Positions 14,437 through 22,575 of a stretch of DNA of 64,000 bases are shown here, one piece after another. The position numbers and the translations under genes were made by a program. Positions within the stretch are counted from its first letter, which is position 1; each line of letters begins with the position of its first letter. Under the pieces are notes generated by a model. That model was not told the origin of the DNA. It saw only the letters and a list, made by a program, of their open reading frames with translations, and did no database searches. Source of the DNA: Chania multitudinisentens RB-25 (GTDB lineage: Bacteria > Pseudomonadota > Gammaproteobacteria > Enterobacterales > Enterobacteriaceae); the NCBI RefSeq assembly GCF_000520015.2, contig NZ_CP007044.2, forward strand, positions 2,790,001 to 2,854,000, written 5' to 3'.

Positions 14437-15210
14437 ATGTCTGAGAATAAATTGGCCGTCACCGAACTGCATAAGCGCTATGGTGACCATGAAGTGTTGA
14501 AGGGTGTTTCCTTGGCGGCTAATGCGGGTGATGTGATTAGCATCATCGGCTCTTCTGGTTCCGGTAAAAGTACTTTTCTGCGTTGTATCAACTTCCTTGA
14601 AAAACCAAGCGAAGGGGCAATCAGCCTGAACAATGAAGATATCCGCATGGTGCGTGACAAAGATGGCCAATTGAAGGTTTTTGATAAGAAACAGCTGCAA
14701 TTGCTGCGCACGCGGTTAACTATGGTGTTCCAGCATTTTAATCTGTGGAGCCACATGACGGTGTTAGAAAACGTGATGGAAGCTCCAGTTCAGGTCTTGG
14801 GCTTGAGCAAAGCCGAAGCTCGCGATCGTGCAGTGCGTTATCTGGATAAAGTGGGTATTGACGAGCGTGCTCGTGGTAAATATCCGGTGCATCTTTCCGG
14901 TGGGCAACAGCAGAGAGTATCGATTGCGCGAGCATTGGCGATGGAACCGGAAGTGTTGCTGTTTGATGAACCCACCTCGGCGTTGGATCCTGAATTGGTA
15001 GGCGAAGTGCTGCGCATTATGCAGAAACTGGCAGAAGAAGGAAAAACCATGGTGGTGGTGACACATGAAATGGAGTTTGCCCGCCATGTCTCTAACCACG
15101 TGATATTTCTGCATCAAGGGTTGATTGAAGAACAAGGGCCGCCGGCTGAAGTCTTCGGTAATCCGAAAAGTCCACGTTTGCAGCAGTTCCTTTCAGGGGC
15201 TCTCAAGTAA
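14437..15210 (+). CDS. hisP: Histidine ABC transporter ATP-binding protein HisP
   Basis: HisP is the ATPase of the histidine importer. The 257-residue form starting MSENKLAVTELHKRYG at 14437 matches the E. coli length; an in-frame ATG at 14419 would add six residues. GGGA (14424-14427) is the likely ribosome-binding site and lies outside the island. Walker A GSSGSGKST is near residues 38-46, the signature LSGGQQQRV near 154 and Walker B VLLFDEPTSALDPE near 173. The gene is intact but is separated from hisM by 6.3 kb with terminator-like hairpins, so its expression must rely on readthrough or a new promoter. Confidence 0.96.
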   Translation: MSENKLAVTELHKRYGDHEVLKGVSLAANAGDVISIIGSSGSGKSTFLRCINFLEKPSEGAISLNNEDIRMVRDKDGQLKVFDKKQLQLLRTRLTMVFQHFNLWSHMTVLENVMEAPVQVLGLSKAEARDRAVRYLDKVGIDERARGKYPVHLSGGQQQRVSIARALAMEPEVLLFDEPTSALDPELVGEVLRIMQKLAEEGKTMVVVTHEMEFARHVSNHVIFLHQGLIEEQGPPAEVFGNPKSPRLQQFLSGALK

Positions 15211-15234
15211 TATCGATTGGCAAGGTTCCCTGTT

Positions 15235-15333
15235 CCTGCTCCTGGTAGAAAAGTGAGCAGGCATAGGCATTATGCTATTAGGTTGCTTGGCTGACGGGGA
15301 TTCACCATACATTGGGCCGAATCTGCTCGGCCC
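15235..15333. terminator. hisP / yfcH convergent hairpins
   Basis: Two hairpins lie between the convergent hisP and yfcH genes: CCTGCTC (15235-15241) with GAGCAGG (15255-15261), and GGGCCGA (15314-15320) with TCGGCCC (15327-15333). Neither has a long T-run, but they are the likely 3' ends. Confidence 0.45.
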
Positions 15334-15337
15334 GACG

Positions 15338-16249
15338 TTATGACTGCTGATTGATCACATCATCCAGCGCTTGTTCCAGCTCAAAGAAACGAAAGCTGAA
15401 ACCGGCCTCTTCTAGCCTGCGGGGTATTACCCGCTGGCTACCCAGAAGCAGCGATGCTGCCTCTCCCAGCAAGAGCCGTATGATGAATGCAGGAACACGT
15501 AAAAATGCCGGGCGATCCAGTACCTTGGCCAAGGTTGCTGTGAATTGTTCATTGTGTACCGGATAAGGTGAAACCATATTGAACGGGCCATGAAGATTGC
15601 TGTGATTCAGCAGATAAATAATACCGCTGACCATATCGTCGATATGAATCCAGGGTAGATACTGGCGGCCATCGCCGATGGGCCCACCAAGGCCCATACG
15701 AAAGGGCGGCAACATTTTCGCCAATGCACCGCCTTTGGCTGACAGCACAAGACCGGTACGCAGCAGGCAGACGCGGGTGGTGCTAGTTTGTGCTTGCAAT
15801 GCCAGCGATTCCCAACGCTGGCAGAGCTGATGGGTGAATTCTTCGTGTGGAATTTCGTCTTCTGTGACTACGGCTTGGCCCTGATCGCCATAATAGCCGG
15901 CCGCAGAGCCAGAAATGAATACTGAAGGGGGAGTTGCGCTGGCCTTGATCAGAGTGGCCAGCCGTTCGGTCAATTCCCAGCGGCTACGGCACAGGCGTTC
16001 TTTTTGCGCTTTACTCCAGCGTTTGTTGGCAATAGGTTCACCCGCCAAGTTGATGACGGCCTCAAAGCCATTCAGAGCATGTTGATCGTCAAGTGAGGGC
16101 CAATAGTTGACCTGCTCGCCAAACTTACCGTGTGCCTGCTTTACGTTGCGTGTCAACACGGTAACCTCATGTGAAAGATGCAGTAGCTGTTGTGTCAAAC
16201 TGCTGCCGATCAGCCCGGTAGCACCGGTAATCAAGATCCGCATGGTCAA
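15338..16249 (-). CDS. yfcH: TIGR01777-type NAD-dependent epimerase/dehydratase family protein YfcH
   Basis: The 303-residue protein begins MTMRILITGATGLIGSSLTQ, a Rossmann nucleotide-binding start. It has INLAGEPIANKRWS (about 67-80) and the FISGSAAGYYGDQG segment (about 110-123) typical of the SDR39U1/YfcH group. The C-terminal DUF1731-like tail contains SQRVIPRRLEEAGFSF. Substrate and role are not established. It lies head to tail with folX and yfcG on the minus strand, as in E. coli. Confidence 0.9.
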   Translation of the reverse strand: MTMRILITGATGLIGSSLTQQLLHLSHEVTVLTRNVKQAHGKFGEQVNYWPSLDDQHALNGFEAVINLAGEPIANKRWSKAQKERLCRSRWELTERLATLIKASATPPSVFISGSAAGYYGDQGQAVVTEDEIPHEEFTHQLCQRWESLALQAQTSTTRVCLLRTGLVLSAKGGALAKMLPPFRMGLGGPIGDGRQYLPWIHIDDMVSGIIYLLNHSNLHGPFNMVSPYPVHNEQFTATLAKVLDRPAFLRVPAFIIRLLLGEAASLLLGSQRVIPRRLEEAGFSFRFFELEQALDDVINQQS

Positions 16250-16288
16250 CCTCCCTGAACGGTATGAGTATTATGCTGTCTACTCGTC

Positions 16289-16413
16289 ATACTTCAAGTT
16301 GCCTGTGCGCTGGCTGCGCTCATTCACCCCAGCCACATAGCTATCTACGTCCCTGGGGAATTATGAGCCTCATACTGAAGCTTACCCGGCGGGCCAACGG
16401 CAACTCGAATTAT
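16289..16413. repeat. Intergenic inverted-repeat element between yfcH and folX
   Basis: ATACTTCAAGTTGCC (16289-16303) is mirrored by GGCAACTCGAATTATT (16399-16414). The interior is GC-rich with CCCAGCCACATAGC-type sequence. Similar TTCAAGTTGC borders occur at the other intergenic elements in this window. It fills the gap completely and touches the folX stop. Confidence 0.6.
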
Positions 16414-16791
16414 TTAGAGTATATCTCGGCGGTAGCTCATGGTCATGGAAACCGAATCGGCATAACGCAGGGCCAACAATTTATCTATCTCTACTTCAGC
16501 ATAGGTTACCCATGGATGTTGTTTCACGATTTCGAGCACATCCTGGGTTAACTTTTCCAACAAAGCGAAACGGTTATTCTCGACATGGTGAATAACGGCT
16601 TTGGTGATGGTGCGATAGTTTAGCGCGTCTTCAATATTTTCACTGTTACGCGCTTTATCTGCTGGATAATGGATCACAACATTAATCAGGATATCCTGAC
16701 GATTATTAATTTCTTCTTCCTTGATACCGATAAAAGTACGTAATCGCAGGTTTTTAATGCGGATAATGGCATCGGGTTGGTTGAATGACAT
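16414..16791 (-). CDS. folX: Dihydroneopterin triphosphate 2'-epimerase FolX
   Basis: FolX converts dihydroneopterin triphosphate to the monapterin form and is related to the aldolase FolB. The 125-residue product starts MSFNQPDAIIRIKNLRLRTF at 16791 with GGAGA upstream; an ATG at 16929 in frame would add 46 residues with no family match. It has the conserved IGIKEEEINNRQDI region with its glutamates and ALLEKLTQDVLEIV. It is slightly longer than the E. coli protein (120). Confidence 0.93.
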   Translation of the reverse strand: MSFNQPDAIIRIKNLRLRTFIGIKEEEINNRQDILINVVIHYPADKARNSENIEDALNYRTITKAVIHHVENNRFALLEKLTQDVLEIVKQHPWVTYAEVEIDKLLALRYADSVSMTMSYRRDIL

Positions 16792-16960
16792 CAGAGATTC
16801 TCCAGAGGTCTGAATGTTTGTGCCCAGAATACACGGAAAGTAGGGGAATGATAGCGCAGACAAACGGTTAAAGGGAGTGACAAAGGGGCTGTTCAGGCAA
16901 GGCAGCGTCCCTGACTTGCAGAAGCGCACTGTAGCAAGTCAGGGATACCGCCTAAACCCG

Positions 16961-17590
16961 CTATGCTGATTCTGCCAGCGCGTAAGCACGACCAGTTGCC
17001 GGGCGGTTGCTGATGCGTTCAAACCAATTGCGTACCGCCGGGTAATCGGCCAGATCAATGCGTTGACGCGGATGAGAAACGACCCAGGGATAAGTGGCGA
17101 TATCAGCAATGCTGTAATTGTCCCCGCCCAGATAAGGGTGTTTCTGCAACTCGGTTTCCAGCACGCCGTACAGGCGTTTGGTTTCCAGTTGATAGCGCTC
17201 AATGGCATAAGGCACCGGCTGTGGTGCGTAGTGATTAAAATGATGGTTTTGGCCGAGCATCGGCCCAAATCCTGCGACTTGCCAGAATAACCACTGCAAG
17301 GTGGTGGCTCGCTCACGTAGCCCTTTACTCAGCAATTTACCGGTTTTTTCTGCCAGATACAGTAGGATCTCACCGGATTCAAACAGGCTGATGGGAGTAC
17401 CGCCATCAACAGGCTGCTGATCGACGATTGCTGGAATTTTGTTATTGGGTGAAATGGCCAGAAACGCTGGTTTAAATTGTTCACCGGCGATGATATTCAC
17501 ACGGTGAATACGGTAGGGTAGGCCAACTTCTTCCAAAAACAGAGTGATTTTGTGGCCGTTAGGAGTGGGTGCGTAATACAGGTCAATCAT
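16961..17590 (-). CDS. yfcG: Glutathione-dependent disulfide-bond oxidoreductase YfcG
   Basis: This 209-residue GST-superfamily protein starts MIDLYYAPTPNGHKITLFLE. The thioredoxin-like domain (1-80) contains the TPNGHK active-site region and ISPNNKIPAI with the cis-proline. The helical domain contains FNHYAPQPVPYAIERY and GGDNYSIADIATYPW. The E. coli protein reduces disulfides using two bound glutathiones. Its length is near the E. coli value (215). Confidence 0.94.
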   Translation of the reverse strand: MIDLYYAPTPNGHKITLFLEEVGLPYRIHRVNIIAGEQFKPAFLAISPNNKIPAIVDQQPVDGGTPISLFESGEILLYLAEKTGKLLSKGLRERATTLQWLFWQVAGFGPMLGQNHHFNHYAPQPVPYAIERYQLETKRLYGVLETELQKHPYLGGDNYSIADIATYPWVVSHPRQRIDLADYPAVRNWFERISNRPATGRAYALAESA

Positions 17591-18009
17591 AAGTTAATGC
17601 TCCTTGTAAAGCATCATGATAAGATGAATCATGAAACGGGATCAATGGCAAGGAAATCATAAAAGTATTCTTATATTGCCGTATCGGATCAAGAAACAAA
17701 GTAATTCAGGTATCATGCGGTAGAAAATGTGATTCTTAATTGTATTAATGACATTAGTCATTATTTTTACGTATTTTGAGATGAATGCGACGTTATGGTT
17801 GCATAACCTCGTTAATTTTTATCGTTTTCGTATTTTTGATTAAATAATATATGTAGATATCATAATAAGCGTAAGAAGTAGGATGATATTGTAGTGTGAG
17901 GCTAGTTAAAAAGCATATAATTAAAGTTTTGGGGCTCTACTTGTCCTGTAGTGATCGCTTAGGTTAAAATGAGTAGCGTATCAATTCACAATAAAACAAC
18001 AATAATGCC
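17591..18009. other. AT-rich gap between yfcG and the lone membrane-protein gene
   Basis: This 419-base stretch is clearly richer in A and T than the flanking genes from about 17690. It should hold the yfcG promoter on the minus strand and that of the next gene on the plus strand. I see no gene, repeat or clear operator. Confidence 0.4.
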
Positions 18010-18411
18010 ATGGAAATCAGTGAATTAATTTTGAAAAATGGATTTGCTTACCAAGAACTATTGAAATTAAAGAATCAATATAGAGACAAAAAGAATGAAA
18101 TTTATGGTAAAGGAGTAAAGACGACAGAGGATGAGTCATTTAAAAACTACATTCTGCTAATTGCTGAATTATGTGGTGGAAGTATGATGTCTATTTCCCC
18201 TGTTTTTTTCGTGATGATGTTTGGGGCTTATTTTTATAATGATGGCATAATAGAAGCCCTTGTTTATCTGGTCATATTCATTTTTTTTGTTTCGGTTGAT
18301 ATCTGGGGTAGCAGTAGAGGAATGAGGTTAGGCCTTCTGTTAACAATAAAGTTAGTAAAGCTCAGGATTCTTATGTTGTTATATCGCGTTTCACCTCCAG
18401 AAATAAAGTAG
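18010..18411 (+). CDS. Small membrane protein, possible orphan immunity gene
   Basis: The 133-residue product begins MEISELILKNGFAYQELLKL. This matches the spacing of the amphipathic starts of the island's two small membrane proteins (LLLESGF followed by a basic helix). Two long hydrophobic segments follow at about residues 56-78 and 83-101, and a third at about 108-124. The coding DNA is AT-rich like the island and unlike its neighbours. There is no toxin or hcp gene beside it. I suggest an orphan immunity gene of the same broad type, but the resemblance is short and could be chance. Confidence 0.5.
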   Translation: MEISELILKNGFAYQELLKLKNQYRDKKNEIYGKGVKTTEDESFKNYILLIAELCGGSMMSISPVFFVMMFGAYFYNDGIIEALVYLVIFIFFVSVDIWGSSRGMRLGLLLTIKLVKLRILMLLYRVSPPEIK

Positions 18412-18500
18412 ATTAATATCTCTATTTAGCCATTCATCATTAAATTCATAATTACCATTAATCACTAGTGTTTTTGCTTGGTTGATAAGTGAGCTGGTCT

Positions 18501-18526
18501 GCTCCCCGGTACGTAGACCGGGGAGC
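18501..18526. terminator. Strong hairpin downstream of kdgF
   Basis: GCTCCCCGGT (18501-18510) pairs perfectly with ACCGGGGAGC (18517-18526) around a six-base loop. It sits 12 bases after the kdgF stop on the minus strand. No T-run follows, so it may be a stabilising or rho-assisted end. Confidence 0.6.
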
Positions 18527-18537
18527 AGTAGAAAGGC

Positions 18538-18861
18538 TTAACTCAGAAAGTCTTCGCGCTGTGGAGTAAAGGTATCCAACAGGGTTCCTGCTTCCAGGCA
18601 AACGCACCCGTGTATCACGTTTGGCTTTTTGTACAGTGTGTCTCCGGCAGCGACTTCTTTAGTCACACCGTCGATGGTGAAACTGAAACGGCCAGAAAGC
18701 ACATAGGTAAGCTGCTCGTGCGGGTGGCTGTGCAACGGGCCGATAGCATCTTTTTCGAAATTAACTTCTACCGCCATCATCGCCCCGCCGTGAGCGAGGA
18801 TACGCCGTGTAACCCCGTTCCCTAAATCTTCCAGTGTGCGCTCTTGTTTGTATATGAACAT
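18538..18861 (-). CDS. kdgF: Pectin-degradation cupin KdgF
   Basis: This is a 107-residue single cupin domain. The metal-site motif PLHSHPHEQLTYVLSG lies at residues 42-57 with histidines 44, 46 and 48, and the second cupin motif has His84 in NVIHGCV. KdgF speeds ring opening of the unsaturated uronic acid released from oligogalacturonides, giving 5-keto-4-deoxyuronate. It lies downstream of ogl on the same strand, so the two probably share a transcript. The product fits between Ogl and the later isomerase and dehydrogenase encoded nearby. Confidence 0.88.
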   Translation of the reverse strand: MFIYKQERTLEDLGNGVTRRILAHGGAMMAVEVNFEKDAIGPLHSHPHEQLTYVLSGRFSFTIDGVTKEVAAGDTLYKKPNVIHGCVCLEAGTLLDTFTPQREDFLS

Positions 18862-18986
18862 AACTTTTCCTCGGGGATAAACCCATCACTTTTCAAGCCG
18901 CAGAATGGTGTTGCCCAGCCCATCCGTGGGCCTTATTCCTTTGGTTGGCACAAACACCGTTCAAGTCGGTCATTGGCCGATTCGTT

Positions 18987-19030
18987 TCGTACTTGCTGCC
19001 GGACTGCAACTTGGCATGTTTTGGGTATAA
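18987..19030. repeat. Intergenic repeat copy between kdgF and ogl
   Basis: Read on the minus strand it begins TATACCCAAAACATGCCAAG and continues GTTGCAGTCCGGCAGCAAG, close to the left part of the element at 56401. No clear second arm is visible, so it may be a half copy. Confidence 0.45.
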
Positions 19031-19037
19031 ATCATCA

Positions 19038-20204
19038 TTAAGCAAACAGATTCTCAGGTAATTTGGCCAGATAAAGCGCTGGCTCTCCTTCAAAGTCTGA
19101 AGTAAACAGCACTTGGCGGTTGTCTGGAGTAAAGGAAGGGTGAGGATGAGTCACCTGCCGATCGCCGTTCAACACGCGCCATGAGCTGTTGTGCGCCGCC
19201 AAACGGGCCTGGCGCTTGTTCTTGGCATCAAACACATAAAGCCAAGGATCGTTCTGGATGGTGTAACCTGCGGCATCTTTGATGTCCACTGGGGATGCAG
19301 AACCGTCACCAACCAGCATGCTACCATCGTGGTTGCTCATCAGGTGGGAACAGGCTGGCATGTTCATCACAATTTCATTCACGCCGGTTTCTGGATCGAA
19401 ACGGTAAATGTTACGTTCTTGCTGGCCTTTCATATAAGAGACATACATCAGGGCAGAACCGTCTGGTACCCAGAACTCATGGGTGCAGCTCTCGCCTTCG
19501 GCATGGGTTTTCACCTTGCGCATATTGCTGCCGTCTTCATTAATCAGCCACATGCGGGCGTCAACTAAATCGTGCGGGCCTTCATGGCAAAAAGCGACAC
19601 AATTATCGTGATAAGGACGATAAATTGGGTGGCCTAACCAGATGTTGTCCTGATAGATCACACGTGACTCACCGCTATTGAGATCAACGCGCAGCAAGCG
19701 GCAATGTGGATTTTTGGTGAAGAAGGTATGGAAAATTTTCCAATCAGTCAGCGGTTCCCAGTCATTGCGGTCAATTTCGATGCCCACCAAGCTGGTGCAT
19801 TCGCTGTTGGCAACCCAAGTACCGTAACCGACCCACTCTTCAGGCACCTGATAAACCGTTTTCTCATGGCCGTTGCTCAGTTCAACCCGGCGTAATTCGC
19901 GTTCATTTTTTACATAATAGAGGAAACGGTCATCAGGCGATAAAAAGCCCCCGAAAGCGTTGTCGCCTGGGCCTTCCGTCAGTTGAACGGCCTGTTGCTG
20001 TTTTAAATCCAGCAGATAGTAGTTGCGGTTGCCATCAAACTCTCCAGAAAACAACAGCTTGTTGCCATCATTAGTGAAACATTTCTGGTAGAAGTAGTTA
20101 CGGTGGCACAGTACGTCCGGTGGTGTTAAGCGAGTGATTTGCGCGCCGGTACTTGCATCGGTTGAGTGATGGAAACTGAACTTGAGGATTGAACCTTTAG
20201 CCAC
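19038..20204 (-). CDS. ogl: Oligogalacturonate lyase Ogl
   Basis: Ogl is a cytoplasmic lyase (PL22) that cleaves short oligogalacturonides to unsaturated monomer. The 388-residue protein has the repeated beta-strand pattern of a seven-bladed propeller. The manganese-binding residues described for the Yersinia enzyme as I recall them (His287, Gln350, His353, His355) fall exactly here: SHLMSNHDGS around 287 and RQVTHPHPSF at 349-358. The start MAKGSILKFSFHHS has a typical length. A KdgR-like box lies about 60 bases upstream. kdgF follows after a 176-base gap. Confidence 0.95.
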   Translation of the reverse strand: MAKGSILKFSFHHSTDASTGAQITRLTPPDVLCHRNYFYQKCFTNDGNKLLFSGEFDGNRNYYLLDLKQQQAVQLTEGPGDNAFGGFLSPDDRFLYYVKNERELRRVELSNGHEKTVYQVPEEWVGYGTWVANSECTSLVGIEIDRNDWEPLTDWKIFHTFFTKNPHCRLLRVDLNSGESRVIYQDNIWLGHPIYRPYHDNCVAFCHEGPHDLVDARMWLINEDGSNMRKVKTHAEGESCTHEFWVPDGSALMYVSYMKGQQERNIYRFDPETGVNEIVMNMPACSHLMSNHDGSMLVGDGSASPVDIKDAAGYTIQNDPWLYVFDAKNKRQARLAAHNSSWRVLNGDRQVTHPHPSFTPDNRQVLFTSDFEGEPALYLAKLPENLFA

Positions 20205-20260
20205 GATGGCCTCCCTTAAATGGATTGATGAACCGCCAGATACTGAACAGTTCCTTAATT

Positions 20261-20284
20261 ACTAAAACGTCGTTTCATAAATTT
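20261..20284 (-). promoter_or_regulatory. KdgR-like box upstream of ogl
   Basis: ACTAAAACGTCGTTTCATAA resembles the KdgR operator pattern (AAAAC...GTTTCAT). It is about 60 bases upstream of the ogl start. KdgR repression relieved by pectin breakdown products is the expected control; kdgR itself is not in the window. Confidence 0.6.
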
Positions 20285-20553
20285 AGAAAAATGATATCAA
20301 AGTGACGCAACAGGCCAACCTGCACGGGTGATTTATGCGACCGGCATCGCATAATTTACTCACCTCTTTCAGGTTTTACACAAGACGCCTGTTTTCGTCA
20401 TGGTCAACTGATGCACAACCATTGCATTCTGTGCAATTACTCACCGCTGGCAATGTTAAATGGTTGGAAAAACCGCAACTGTCTTCAGAGAGGGAATATC
20501 ATTGTATGTTGTTTGTACTTAAAAACAGCTAATGAATAACCCGTCTTTTTTTA

Positions 20554-20569
20554 TGTGATTTCTGTCACA
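20554..20569 (+). promoter_or_regulatory. CRP-cAMP binding site
   Basis: TGTGATTTCTGTCACA is a perfect TGTGA-N6-TCACA match. It lies about 83 bases upstream of the togT start and can serve the divergent ogl promoter as well. Catabolite activation of pectin genes by CRP is well known in pectinolytic enterobacteria. Confidence 0.8.
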
Positions 20570-20609
20570 TCAATGTCTCTCATCGGCAAGTATAAAACAC
20601 AATTCCTAA

Positions 20610-20634
20610 AAAAATGAAATAATAGTTCATTTTT
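20610..20634 (+). promoter_or_regulatory. Inverted repeat upstream of togT, possible KdgR box
   Basis: AAAAATGAA (20610-20618) is mirrored perfectly by TTCATTTTT (20626-20634) around seven bases. It ends 17 bases before the togT start, a position suited to repression. It fits the AATGAAA...TTCATT outer part of KdgR boxes. Confidence 0.5.
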
Positions 20635-20651
20635 AACAATGAGATAATTAG

Positions 20652-22220
20652 ATGATAACAAATAGTATCAAGCCTTTGGGAGAAGGCCGAGTGGTTACGC
20701 TAGGGCACCAGTTGGCATATGGTGGGGGCAACCTGTTGGGAAGCGGTGCTCTGGCGATCAGCGGTGCTTGGTTGCTGTATTTTTACACTACATTTTGTGG
20801 GCTGACGCTGCTGGAAGCGTCATTTATTTTTTCAGTGGCAAGCGTTATTGATGCAATCAGTAACCCGGTGATGGGTTACCTGACCGATAACTTTGGTCAT
20901 ACCTGGTTGGGTAAACGTTTTGGTCGGCGGCGTTTCTTTGTGCTGATTGGTGCGCCACTGATGATTTTCTACCCTCTGCTATGGGTAGAAGGTTTTGGTT
21001 TTTGGTATTACCTCTCTACCTATGTGATTTTCGAACTGATTTACACCTCGGTTATGGTGCCTTATGAAACCCTGGCGACCGAAATGACGGAGGATTTTGC
21101 TGTACGCTCCAAGCTGACGGGCTATAAAGCGATTTTCGGCAAAATGGCCAATTTCCTGGCTGCATTTATTCCTGGGCAATTCATTCTGATCTACGGTAAA
21201 GAATCGGCACAGCCTTTCCTTTATACCGGTATCACCTATGGTCTCATTCTATTTATTGCTATCGGCATGCTTTATCTGTTCTCTTGGGAACGCCAGGATG
21301 AAGGGGAAACGCTGGTAAGGCAGAAGTCGTCGCTACTGAGTACGCTGATGTCTCTGGCCAGAGATATGCAATCGACATTTTATCTGCGAGTGTTCCGTAA
21401 ACATTTGGGCATGTACCTGTTCGGTTTTGGTGCTGAGTGGTTGTTTGCTTCGGTCTTTACCTACTTTGTGATCTTCGTACTGCAATACGATCCTGCGATT
21501 CTTGCCGGGCTGAATAGCTTGAATGCGATGCTGCAACTGTTCTCTACGGCACTCTTTATTGGTCTTTGCGTGAAAAAAGGTTTCAGCAAGCCCTATATCT
21601 GGGCGCTTGGTATCGTTGTTTTTGCAGTCTGCTGTTATACCCTGCTGCCCTTTTTTAACCTGCCAGCGCATTTTGCCACTGCGGCGATCATTGGGGTGAC
21701 CGTGATATTTGGTTTGGGTACTGGGGGGGTATATTACATTCCCTGGACGGTCTATACCTTCCTGGCTGATGTGGATGAAGTCTTTACCGGCCGCCGCCGT
21801 GAAGGGATCTACGCAGGTGCCATGACCTTCTCTGGGAAAATTGTCCGCTCAATTATTGTCTTTACCATGGGGGCCATCCTCAGCTATTACGGTTTCCAAT
21901 CGAAATCCCATACCCAACCGGAAACCGCGATTACGGCCATTTCCTGGGTTTTCTTTGCCGGCGTTATCGTGCTGGCTCTGGTTGCTATCGTGTTCAGTAG
22001 CCAGATGACGCTTAATCGCCAAACTCATCGGATAGTCTTGGATGAAGTGGCGCGTATCAAAGCAGGGGGGAAACTGAGTGATATTCAGCCTGAGGTGCGT
22101 TTGGTGATCGAAAAACTGGTCGGTTTGCCTTATGAACAATGCTGGGGCAACAGTAAGATTTGCCAGAAAATGAAGCTTGCCGCCGAAGTGCAGCCCACTA
22201 TGTGTGAGTCTGCTTCATAA
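20652..22220 (+). CDS. togT: GPH-family (glycoside-pentoside-hexuronide) symporter, TogT-like oligogalacturonide transporter
   Basis: This 522-residue inner-membrane carrier has about twelve hydrophobic segments. The GPH pattern is visible in VIDAISNPVMGYLTDN (near residues 71-86) and WLGKRFGRRRFFVLIGAP (about 90-107). The DEVFTGRRREGIYAGA loop near 375-390 is also typical. In pectinolytic enterobacteria the TogT-type member takes up oligogalacturonides. Its place opposite ogl and before kduD, with KdgR and CRP sites in front, supports that. A homolog for another uronide is possible; the symbol rests on context. Confidence 0.8.
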   Translation: MITNSIKPLGEGRVVTLGHQLAYGGGNLLGSGALAISGAWLLYFYTTFCGLTLLEASFIFSVASVIDAISNPVMGYLTDNFGHTWLGKRFGRRRFFVLIGAPLMIFYPLLWVEGFGFWYYLSTYVIFELIYTSVMVPYETLATEMTEDFAVRSKLTGYKAIFGKMANFLAAFIPGQFILIYGKESAQPFLYTGITYGLILFIAIGMLYLFSWERQDEGETLVRQKSSLLSTLMSLARDMQSTFYLRVFRKHLGMYLFGFGAEWLFASVFTYFVIFVLQYDPAILAGLNSLNAMLQLFSTALFIGLCVKKGFSKPYIWALGIVVFAVCCYTLLPFFNLPAHFATAAIIGVTVIFGLGTGGVYYIPWTVYTFLADVDEVFTGRRREGIYAGAMTFSGKIVRSIIVFTMGAILSYYGFQSKSHTQPETAITAISWVFFAGVIVLALVAIVFSSQMTLNRQTHRIVLDEVARIKAGGKLSDIQPEVRLVIEKLVGLPYEQCWGNSKICQKMKLAAEVQPTMCESAS

Positions 22221-22234
22221 ACCAAGCCTCCATA

Positions 22235-22264
22235 GAGCCTTCCCACTTTCGGGTGGGAAGGCTC
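22235..22264 (+). terminator. Strong hairpin after togT
   Basis: GAGCCTTCCCAC (22235-22246) pairs perfectly with GTGGGAAGGCTC (22253-22264). It begins 15 bases after the togT stop. No T-run follows. Confidence 0.6.
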
Positions 22265-22575
22265 AAGTGGGAGTTGGCTCACAGTCAGAGAAACAGTATC
22301 GGATTTTTCATGGCTTCATTTGGCAAGTTGGCACCACAATCTGCTCCGTTATATCGATCCCCGTCAAGAAAAAGAAAAATACCTTTCACAAAAATCAAAA
22401 CAATGTTTCAACTTTATTGATTGCGACAGAGATAAGCGTTAGACTTGCCGCATCATGATGACAGGGGGGCAATAGCGCCTTCTCTGTGCGGCAGCAGGCT
22501 GTAGATACTGGCGGGATAACGCTATCCCCACTTTTGACAAGGGCCGGTGATGCCCTGAGTACTAAGGAAAAGAGC
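22265..22575 (+). promoter_or_regulatory. kduD upstream region
   Basis: This 311-base gap carries a KdgR-like box (22395-22415) and the kduD promoter. Nothing else is recognisable. Confidence 0.5.
22395..22415 (+). promoter_or_regulatory. KdgR-like box upstream of kduD
   Basis: TCAAAACAATGTTTCAACTT is the best KdgR-box match in the window (AAAACAnTGTTTCA core at 22397-22410). It lies about 165 bases before kduD. Confidence 0.7.

Larger units (their letters stand above)
20205..20651. promoter_or_regulatory. Divergent ogl / togT regulatory region
   Basis: This 447-base region lies between two divergent pectin genes. It contains a KdgR-like box near ogl (20261-20284), a perfect CRP site (20554-20569) and a perfect inverted repeat near togT (20610-20634). 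A frame at 20335-20532 gives a low-complexity peptide with no family pattern, and I do not call it. Confidence 0.6.

Noticed and set aside
20335..20532. 65-codon frame between ogl and togT
   Set aside because: It sits in the divergent regulatory region, lacks a ribosome-binding site and has an unlikely composition.
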